NCBI GenBank assembly: GCA_001695595.3 | Contig: MBPM02000181.1 | Location: 1-64,000, forward strand | Reading direction: 5' to 3' | Length of the DNA: 64,000 nucleotides | DNA from: Plasmopara viticola | Taxonomy: Eukaryota > Oomycota > Peronosporomycetes > Peronosporales > Peronosporaceae | In this document: positions 56,816-64,000 of the stretch, piece after piece | Layout of the letters: each line of letters starts with the position of its first letter | Numbering within the stretch: position 1 is the stretch's first letter | Translations under genes and position numbers: made by a program | The notes under the pieces: model-generated | The model's database searches: none | The model's input: the letters and a program-made list of their open reading frames with translations, nothing else | Told to the model about the DNA's origin: nothing

Positions 56816-58369
56816 ATGTGCGGCGTATATTGTGCGATAACTGCGCTTCTCGTTACGGCAAGCATTATCGCTGCAGAGTCCAGCCAGAGAGGGCCTCTGC
56901 ACGCCCTTAGTAATGGTTTTGTGGCATCTAATACAACAGTCGATGAGGTGTTGTCTCTTCAAGAAAGTCGTGTCCCACAGAACGACTTAGCGCTCAATGA
57001 AGAGCGCGGACCTCCAGCTACACGCAATTTCTTAAAGGAGCTAGAACACGTCGGTGTGCACCCGAAGGATGCGATGAACGCGGATACCGAAGATGTGATC
57101 GCACAAGCTGCAAAGACATTTAAAGACCATCATGAATTGATGCCCAGACTAAAGGCTGAAATTAGCAAGCGCAAGCGCATGGACTCGACGCCTATCGAAT
57201 TATATGGGCAAGCACTGTATGCTTTGCCGAATCCAGAAAAGGTTTCAGTGTCGACGGCAAGCAATTTGCCATCTGTATTGGCCAAAAGAGTGAACAGAGG
57301 TGAGCCGTCAGTCATTATGGCAAATGCTGCGAGCAGTAGAACCCAGCACGACTTACAACTTGCACTTTCCAGCCCTTCCATGAGCAGTATTGCCTCTTCC
57401 AATGTTCGACTCGACAAGGAGGCGTTGGACTCTGACACGATCAAAAGCCCTGGCGAAATGGAAGTCCAAAACAGCAAGCACCAGCACGTCGGCCCGACAC
57501 CTTTCACTATGAAAGAACAAGAATTCTATGCTTTGCCAAATCTAAAGGAAGCTCCGGTGTGGGTGGCAAAGAATGCGCCTTTCGTATTGGTAAAAAGACT
57601 GGACAGAGATCCATCGACAGTCATTATGAACAATGCTGTCAATTTTTTGATGCACCACGACTTCCGACCCACGCCTCCAGGCTCCTTCTCTACTAGCGCC
57701 GCTGCCCCTGTTGATCGACTTGATCACCAGCTGATTACCCAGGAGGCATTAAAATTAGGTATGTACAATAACATTGACGAGGTAAATTCACATTTAGTTG
57801 GGCACCATTTGCACTTGCGAGGAGGAAATGATAAATCTGCGCATCTCGCGACGGTGAGTGGTCAAAGCGTTCCGGAAACTTTGACGGTTGAAGTCAACCC
57901 CTTCGTGCATGAATCTCTTCCGTTGACTGTTAAGGTAAAAACAATCCACAAAGCGTTTCTCGAGGCCTTCAATTTGCCATTTTGCCAGTATCCGGTTGAG
58001 ACAGCTAAGATGATCAATATGGCTGAAAGGCGATTTCACTCGAGTCCAAGCAACGGCCGTTCTGTTACAATGCTCGCAACTTTGGTAACTCAGCAGTCAC
58101 TTGAAGATTTGAAAGTGTTGTTGAGACCAGATGTGAAAGTTTTGCTAAGGAACGGGAAGCTGGTGTTGCCGGATGATCTAAAGAATTTGCAGGAGGCCTA
58201 TTATGTAAAGTTGACTATCATGTACGAATTATTCTACGAATTTATTCACAGCCACAAGTCTCCATACATCACACTACCACAAAAAGTTCGTCGCCCGGAT
58301 TGGATCGTGAAGCTTTCAATTTTCGACGGCGTCAACAGCAAGCGTCCACTTTCAATACCACATGATTAA
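56816..58369 (+). CDS. Intact secreted RxLR-like effector, two central modules
   Basis: 517 codons from the ATG at 56816. Signal peptide MCGVYCAITALLVTASIIAA (1-20), a degenerate RxLR position (LQES, 48-51), EER at 62-64. Two tandem central modules at about 117-219 and 220-326. The C-terminal domain has HKAFLEAFNLPFCQYPVETA and LTIMYELFYEFIHS, ending in PHD and stop. Nearly identical to the gene at 49171 from about residue 225 onwards; differences are more frequent in the first module (for example IELYGQALYALP against IDLDEEALYALP). The two arose by the tandem duplication. Secretion and host delivery are inferred; the role is unknown. Confidence 0.9.
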   Translation: MCGVYCAITALLVTASIIAAESSQRGPLHALSNGFVASNTTVDEVLSLQESRVPQNDLALNEERGPPATRNFLKELEHVGVHPKDAMNADTEDVIAQAAKTFKDHHELMPRLKAEISKRKRMDSTPIELYGQALYALPNPEKVSVSTASNLPSVLAKRVNRGEPSVIMANAASSRTQHDLQLALSSPSMSSIASSNVRLDKEALDSDTIKSPGEMEVQNSKHQHVGPTPFTMKEQEFYALPNLKEAPVWVAKNAPFVLVKRLDRDPSTVIMNNAVNFLMHHDFRPTPPGSFSTSAAAPVDRLDHQLITQEALKLGMYNNIDEVNSHLVGHHLHLRGGNDKSAHLATVSGQSVPETLTVEVNPFVHESLPLTVKVKTIHKAFLEAFNLPFCQYPVETAKMINMAERRFHSSPSNGRSVTMLATLVTQQSLEDLKVLLRPDVKVLLRNGKLVLPDDLKNLQEAYYVKLTIMYELFYEFIHSHKSPYITLPQKVRRPDWIVKLSIFDGVNSKRPLSIPHD

Positions 58370-58600
58370 GGACGTTACGACGTTGAAATGAAACATTGAC
58401 TCTTTACGATTGGTCCCAGAGTTTCAGATCTTGAAGGCAGTAGATGGAATATTTAGTAGCGTAATGAAAGAGATTGGGTTCCAGATATAACAACCTCATC
58501 AATTGGCGGCAAAGTGTTTTGATATATGTTGTTTTGATGTCGCTCGCTGTATGGACACGTTCTTTAACTTTAAAATGTAGATTTCTCGTGGCCTGCCTCT
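58370..58600. other. 3' flank of the 56816 effector
   Basis: Counterpart of 50728-51009, no gene seen. Confidence 0.5.
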
Positions 58601-59010
58601 CGACTTAGATGCAAGTTCTCAGAACCATACTTCAGACCATCGCATTGGGTAGATCATCGTACCCACTACTTACTTAGTCACAACCGTGCGGGGTAATTTC
58701 CTTCGTGCAAACGTATAAAGTACTGATTGGATAACAATCCTTAGTCCTTAACGTTTTACGTCGCCAATGTTTTTTTACTAGTCAAACTTCTATGCCACTT
58801 AAGCTTAATGCGTCGACCGCGGCGGCGGCAATCGCGAAAAGTGGGAGGGTCGATAGTCCTGCTGCCGAAAAAAACTGCAGTGTTCTACATTATAATAGTC
58901 GGCAGACGTCTCCCCAGTCACATCAAACACCAGACCTTTTTCTTGCTCCGATAAAGTGGAGAATTCTTGTCAACTTAACTTGTCAGGTGTCAGATCGATG
59001 CGCTTTGACT
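58600..59010 (-). pseudogene. Old effector-family relic after the 56816 gene
   Basis: Sister of 51010-51330, about 60 bp longer in its middle. The - strand again reads KRIDLTPDKLS and EQEKGLVFDVTG near 59000-58930. Confidence 0.5.
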
Positions 59011-59422
59011 AAAATGACACGAATTGAAGCTGCGTCTAAAAGTTACGGAAACTTATGGTAGTCGTCACTGAAAGTTACGGAAATCAATGGTAGTTAATGG
59101 TCGGGATGACATCAAGAGTTTCCGTACAAGTATCAAACTCCCGCGGCGTTCATGCCTAATAGCTGCGCAGATTATGGGTGAGCGAATGGACACTAAAAAT
59201 AGTGGATCACGAGTAAAGACCTAGTCCAGCGTAAAAGAAAGTTTATTGTTGCAAAACTCATTTACTTATCAACTCTTTGCCGAATCTTCCGAAGGTTGTT
59301 GTTCGTTATCTATTACAATACCTATAAATTCCACCGACTGACTGTATCGATCGTCGCACCGCAATTGCTCAGTATCTTGTCGTGAACCATTCATGTTACA
59401 TATCGAATTGTAGCGTCCTCAG

Positions 59423-60919
59423 TCATGGGGTATTGTAATTGGATGATTGCTGCTGCCACTATTTGAAGGTGAGAGCTTCAGGATCCAATTTGAGCGGTAA
59501 ATTTTACGAGGCAGCTTTTTTAATCAATATAAACGGCTGTGGCAAAAAACGTAGAATAGCTCGTACGTGATGAGCAACTTTACAGTATAGATCTCCTTAA
59601 GACTAATCTAATGGTTGTGCAGCACTACCATTCCATTTCCCAGCGACTTCTAAAACCTGGTTCCAATATTCGCTTCAAATCCTGTAGTGACTGCTATTTT
59701 CTCAGACTCTTTAATGTTCAACAAAGATGGCCGTTGCCTCGACTTGCGTCACTCGTCCATTCGATTATGCCAATCATCTTGGCCTCCTCTAGTGTATATT
59801 TGTAAGATGAAGGCCTTAAGAAACGCCACGCACCTGACAATTTTTTAGCACAGTGGGTTTTCAGTCGTCCAATCTGTAGGGACGCTCTGACCAATTATCG
59901 TCGCAGGATGCGCAGTTTTATCTTTTGCTTCGCGCAAGTGCAAATGATGCTCGACTAAAAGAATTTCTTCGTCAAAGTGTTTGTTCGCACCGAACTCAAA
60001 CGCCTTCCTAGGATCCAGCTGGTCGTGGATTTGACCATCAGGATTTCTCGTGGAATAGCGTGAAGTCGTCGAAAGCCGTGCTTCTTCACTATCTCTGCGG
60101 CGTTATACAGATTGAATGTCGGCGCTTTCCTCCCTAGTCTGCCCGCTAACACGAACGGCACATTACTTGCCACCCACACCGGAGCTTCTTCTACATTTGG
60201 CAAAGCAAACAATGCTTGTCCAACCATAATGAAAGGCGAGAATTGATGCGTTGGCGCTTCCTGTTTTTGATCTCCACCTCGTCGAGGAATTTGTTCACGT
60301 CAAACTCTAACGCCTTGTTAGTAAGCCGGCCTTCAGGAGCGGTGACACTTGTAGTGGAAAAGCTTAAAGGCGAGAATTGGTAGTCTTGCTGCGTTCTAAT
60401 TCTTGCAGCATTTTCTATCATAAGTATCGGCTCACCTCTGTCCAGTCGCTTTGCCAATGCTAATGGCAGAGTGCTTGCCACCGACACTATGGTTTTTCGT
60501 GGACGTGGCAAAGCATGCAATACTTGTCCATTCACATTGTTAGACGTTGGGTGAATGCGCTAGTGTTTGCTGGTTTTGGCCTTCAACAGAGGCATCCATT
60601 TTCTATCATTTTCGATCAGATTTACAACTGTTGCAACCGCATCTTCTTTATCTCAATTGAACGAGTTCAGCATAGTGTGTTTTAGTTATCCCAAAGAAAT
60701 TCGTGGAGCAGAAAGTGCGCAGAACTATTAAGCGCTCTTCATCGAGCGCTATATTGTCGTGTGGGTCACGACCTTTTCGAAGAGGCATAATGTCGTCAAA
60801 TGTACCAGTAAAGGCCACAAAAACATTGTCAGGTGATTGCAGAGGCTCAGTCTAGTTGCTATTTGGCTGCTGGTCGTGATGAGAAGCGCACTTACCACGA
60901 CGCAATATAAGCCAGGCTT
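59423..60919 (-). pseudogene. RxLR-like effector pseudogene, full length but broken
   Basis: The start position is AAG (60919-60917), as in the sister at 52857, followed by PGLYCVVVSALLITTSSQIA. Part of the region after the signal peptide is deleted. 60535-60191 holds the first module (RGEPILMIENAARIRTQQDY, APEGRLTNKALEFDVNKFLD) and 60227-59955 the second in another frame (VWVASNVPFVLAGRLGR). The C-terminus is kept here, unlike the sister: VKLLITYELFYVFCHSR, then PRKIYRSNWILKLS and PITIPHD with TGA at 59425-59423. Start loss, a TAG after EPLQ and several frameshifts. Confidence 0.85.
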
Positions 60920-61015
60920 ATTCTTATTGGCGGTGATTCGGCACCTGATTACTGAAAGAGTTTTCGAAGAAGCCGATAAACCAACCTCGACAGAAAATTA
61001 CCGCAATAAAGACTA

Positions 61016-62170
61016 ATAATGTAATGTATTACGTTATCGCGTTGCCAAGGTATGCACGTGCTAGGCTCAGTCTGGCTAGTCCACGGCATAGAGTGGTGTC
61101 CGCATACGTCGAGTCTCGTTCGGCGGGCAGTGCATCCAGCACCGAGGTCGTATGCGTCTTCCATTTCTTTCGGTCTTGTGCAAGGGTACGTACCACTTCG
61201 AGGTCTTGTGCTGTCCGGAGTCGAAAGCCGGAGCCACGGGAAACAAGATTGTGGTCGATTGTCGAGGGGAGCGTGGTGCGGGGACGTCCGCGCCATTTTG
61301 CTGCGGTGGAGAAGAAGTAGGCACGCATCTGGAGGTTAGCTGGAATGTCGGGATTGCGGCGAAGTACATGGCCAAACAGGCGCCAGCGAGCTTGTGTCAG
61401 TCGTAGTCTCAGCGGCCGCTCATCAAAGAGGTCGTAGAGTCTTGCATTCGAAATGGGTCGGGGGTAGCGATAGCCAAGAGCGTAGCGAAGCTGGCGGCGA
61501 TGGAAACTCTCGAGGCCGTGGAGCTCTGACTTGGTAAGAGCCCAGTTGTACAGCAGAATCGGTAGAACGTAGATGTTGTACAATCGAATGCGTGTCTTGG
61601 GTGAAATGAACGTGGGGCGGAGCCAGACGGACCAGAGGCGGTGGAGCGCGAGGGTGGCCAGGGACTTGCGTCGGGATAGATCTTTAATATCGCCGAGGAG
61701 TGTTCCGAGCTTCTTAGTGTGGTGCCAGGTTTCTTCTCGGGATCGGGCGTGTCGAGTGGCGCCCGACGGGTTGCAGTGGCGGCGGATTTCGGTGACTTCG
61801 GTCTTGGCTTCGTTTTTTATTTTTTTTTTTTTCAGGGTTAGAAGGAAGTCATCAATGCGGTGCTCACCTCTATCGTAGATCTTGGTTTCTCGGAGGCCAA
61901 GGATATCGACGCGGTAGCGCCGGAGATCTTCGGGGAGTGTTACGTGCTTCTTGCGCTTCGAACCTAGAGAATTCACATTAAAGGAGCCAATCCGGATGCG
62001 GTTGGCGCGATTAAGGGCGTGGAAGGGGGTTTGGCCTGGTGCTGGAGACCGTCGCGTCGAGGGTGAGACTCGTTAGAGACCTGCAGATGCCCGAGAGCAC
62101 CTGCCCGAAGCGCGCGAGCATTAAGCCCCCGCGCTTGGAAGGAGGGCGTCACCCCAACCTTTTCCGAAAA
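61016..62170 (-). mobile_element. Internally deleted LINE (non-LTR retrotransposon)
   Basis: 1155 bp, noticeably richer in G and C than its surroundings. Target duplications GCAATAAAGACTA flank it at 61003-61015 and 62171-62183. The related block at 25036 shows the empty site (ccgcaataatgactatcgaa). The 5' end lies at 62170. It encodes a joined endonuclease start and RT end. It sits about 100 bp upstream of the dead effector at 60919. Confidence 0.9.
61029..61976 (-). CDS. LINE ORF remnant: endonuclease start fused to RT C-terminal part
   Basis: 315 open codons from ATG 61976. Residues 1-48 (MNSLGSKRKKHVTLPEDLRR, VDILGLRETKI) are the start of an EEP-type (APE-like) LINE endonuclease. After a lysine-rich junction (LLTLKKKKIKNEAK) coded by an A-rich run, the rest is the end of a LINE reverse transcriptase and its C-terminal region (RIRLYNIYVLPILLYNWALT, ESFHRRQLRYALGYRYPRPI, RLTQARWRLFGHVLRR). 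The endonuclease core and all RT catalytic motifs are missing, so it cannot act alone. The open frame may simply be young. Confidence 0.65.
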   Translation of the reverse strand: MNSLGSKRKKHVTLPEDLRRYRVDILGLRETKIYDRGEHRIDDFLLTLKKKKIKNEAKTEVTEIRRHCNPSGATRHARSREETWHHTKKLGTLLGDIKDLSRRKSLATLALHRLWSVWLRPTFISPKTRIRLYNIYVLPILLYNWALTKSELHGLESFHRRQLRYALGYRYPRPISNARLYDLFDERPLRLRLTQARWRLFGHVLRRNPDIPANLQMRAYFFSTAAKWRGRPRTTLPSTIDHNLVSRGSGFRLRTAQDLEVVRTLAQDRKKWKTHTTSVLDALPAERDSTYADTTLCRGLARLSLARAYLGNAIT

Positions 62171-62183
62171 GCAATAAAGACTA

Positions 62184-62923
62184 TCGAATGTATAATTTAT
62201 CGTGGCATTGTTAATACCGCATCGAATTTCAGTATGGTTTGTCACCTACCGGTATCATTGCCCTGATGTTTCTTGTAGTATAATGCCTATGATGATTATA
62301 CAGCATCTCTGAACATCTGGAAATATTTTCCCTTCTCCCTGTCGAGTTCAAACGGCTCAGCTGATTCCTGTATGACACATTATGCTGAAATGTTGATCCT
62401 CTGTTTACGTGCTTAGACTCTTTTAGCTGCTTATGAAATGTCGCGAGATGCATGCAAGAATCATCATCATCGTACATGTGACGTATTCAAAATAGTAAAA
62501 GTAAAGTTGAATCGCATAAGGCCAGTATATTTAGTAATACTTAAATAGCTAAGTTTTAACACAAAAGAAATACTTTATAATATCAGCATCTAGCTTCAAA
62601 AAAATATGCAAGCTAGATATAGTAATACTTTAGAAATATATTCAACACCTTGCACGTGCAGGAAGACATGTGAACTTCTGATAAACAATCGCTTAATATT
62701 TCCCGTCTCCAGGGGATCGACGTGTGCAACTTCAACGCTAAGTTATTGACTACAAAATTTACCTTATTTATTGCCTACATGTTTTTTTTTAATGTACTAG
62801 TTTCTCAGTTTTCAGAGTGGTATGCATTTCGGTTTGCCACAAAAGCTTAACAATATGGAACGGCCCGTGACTCTTCTATTCCTAAGACTTGAATTACGCT
62901 AAGTAGTAGATTTTACCGAATTT
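62184..62923. repeat. Fourth copy of the repeat block
   Basis: Matches 52930-53297 joined to 54573-54915 and thus shows the state of that locus before the TIR element and short LINE inserted. No gene is seen. Confidence 0.65.
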
Positions 62924-62929
62924 GGTCAT

Positions 62930-63040
62930 CATGTACCACAGCCGCAAGATTCTATATAAAAAATATGCTTCGTAAAGTTGACTATAATGAATGGATTTTG
63001 ATCTTTGAATTGCAATGAGTGGCAGCAGCAAGGATCAAAT
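62930..63040 (+). pseudogene. Isolated C-terminal effector fragment (unit 3)
   Basis: Same piece as 55260-55400: NHSRKILYKKYA-like code, then KVDYNEWILIFELQ and the gtgactaaggacgc word. Confidence 0.6.
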
Positions 63041-63259
63041 TCCGCTACACCGTGACTAAGGACGCTTTAATTTCGATGAAATACATTAGTCCTCCACATT
63101 TAGATACATGGCAACCGTGGATACAGGTCACGCGGTCGGTCGGTGGAGCTAACAGGTCTAGAGGATTACTAATTACCATCTCCTTTGGGAAATTTGGTAA
63201 TTCATTCTCGGCAAAGCATTTAGATATTATTTATCTTTGCAGCGATCTGTTGTCTCTTT

Positions 63260-64000
63260 GTCTCTTTACGTACATGTTCTGTACGCAGAATATGAGCATT
63301 CTCGTAATCCACATTTTTACTGGGATGAGGGTACCATGACATTGGGTTGTGGTCATGGGATCAGCACGTTTTTAAAAGCGACCGTAGCCACACTTCCAAT
63401 GAGAGCCTTTCGCAAACTCTTTACATTATAATGAGATTTACACCAGCCCAACAAGTTAGTAATACTGCCTTTATTTACTAGACTCCGAAATGATCGGAGA
63501 ATTTTGCCGATGCTTGGAGTTCAGTCACTTGTCCATCTGACTAAGACAACCAACCATCTTAGCGTTTCTAGCGGATACTGGTCTATTGGTAGGCTGGGTG
63601 TGTAGAAAAGCGCCGCGCGGACCTTTTTACATGGCCTTGCGCGACTCCAGCCGTCCATCACCACTGTATGATGTGATTTTTGTGGGCCCGTGCAAAAGAT
63701 ACTGACTGAAAGTGAAACCTCTTGTCATAGGCTTTTCACATTTATACAAGTCATGCTTTGATCAACCGCCTCCGCCTGGTTGTTAAGCCGACCTCCAGAA
63801 GCGGCGCCTTTGCTCACAAAAGTGTGAGAAGGCGCTGGTCAAGGGACTTGTTGCGTTGTATTTTCTTGCAGTGATTTCCACATTGACTATTAGCACACGT
63901 CTCTCGAGTCACGTAAGTCACCTCGCGTGCCACCCGAATATTTTTTTTCTTAATCTGACATGCTTGTCCACTCAAATTATTAGGCGTCTGAACGATGCAC
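63260..64000 (-). pseudogene. Old effector-family relic (unit 3, cut by window edge)
   Basis: Counterpart of 55640-56320. The - strand at about 63990-63830 again carries the module words (NNLSGQACQIK, AREVTYVTRETCA). Confidence 0.55.

Larger units (their letters stand above)
55251..62923. repeat. Tandem segmental duplication, unit 2
   Basis: One full period of about 7.67 kb: C-terminal effector fragment, - strand relic, intact + effector, - relic, - pseudogene, repeat block. Unit 1 is 48180-54915 (its left end is replaced by the copia element) and unit 3 starts at 62924. Identity is high through coding and spacer alike, with the LINE (61016) unique to this unit and the TIR element and short LINE unique to unit 1. 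Confidence 0.8.
62924..64000. repeat. Tandem segmental duplication, start of unit 3
   Basis: Matches 55251-56320 almost base for base and runs off the right edge. A third copy of the + strand effector may follow about 480 bp beyond the window if the period holds. Confidence 0.8.

Noticed and set aside
61024..61406. Several + strand frames of 84-98 codons within the LINE
   Set aside because: They are shadows of the - strand LINE frame in G+C-rich DNA.
1..64000. CRISPR arrays, bacterial operons, rRNA genes
   Set aside because: No regularly spaced short repeats, no compact operons and no conserved rRNA segments were seen; spliced gene pieces and LTR elements point to a eukaryote.

Overview
The window looks like an accessory, repeat-rich region of an oomycete genome, most probably a downy mildew related to Plasmopara (this genus call is inference). 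The evidence is a family of secreted-effector genes with an N-terminal signal peptide, a degenerate RxLR position (LPLR or LQES) and a well kept EER block. The putative transcription starts fit the oomycete initiator (TCATTTC, TCAATCC). Gene-fragment introns are 63-66 bp, and the rest is decayed LTR retrotransposons. Nothing bacterial (operons, Shine-Dalgarno sites, CRISPR) is present.

Only three effector reading frames look usable: two near-identical intact genes on the + strand (49171-50727, 518 codons, and 56816-58369, 517 codons) and a truncated chimeric one on the - strand (16384-16992, 202 codons). Around them lie many dead relatives: a frameshifted + gene at 19052-20250, others at 7790-8345, 21607-23125 and 28804-30023 (+), and 24030-24931, 51496-52857 and 59423-60919 (-). 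Most of the apparently empty DNA between them is an older, heavily mutated layer of the same family, usually on the - strand. Isolated C-terminal pieces persist at 28266, 55260 and 62924.

Layout: 1-8.3 kb, effector relics, a + strand gag relic and a - strand Ty3/gypsy relic; 8.3-13.4 kb, a longer relic of the same Ty3/gypsy family; 14.2-20.3 kb, a head-to-head pair of effector genes (16992 leftward, 19052 rightward) with matching promoters; 20.5-26.6 kb and 28.3-33.3 kb, two old copies of a multi-gene block with integrase relics between them; 33.3-43.7 kb, gypsy and copia relics, effector debris and long stretches I cannot interpret; 44.6-48.0 kb, a decayed Ty1/copia element; 48.2-64.0 kb, a younger tandem segmental duplication (period about 7.67 kb) carrying the two intact effector genes and the start of a third unit.

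The younger duplication is interrupted by three insertions dated by comparison with the sister units: two internally deleted copies of one LINE, each with target-site duplications and an identifiable empty site, and a 1259-bp element with about 148-bp terminal inverted repeats that carries the N-terminal exons and introns of a GPI8/PIG-K (GPI-anchor transamidase) gene. This looks like host-gene capture by a DNA transposon.

All protein family calls come from reading motifs in the translations; no database search was possible. Boundaries of relics are approximate.
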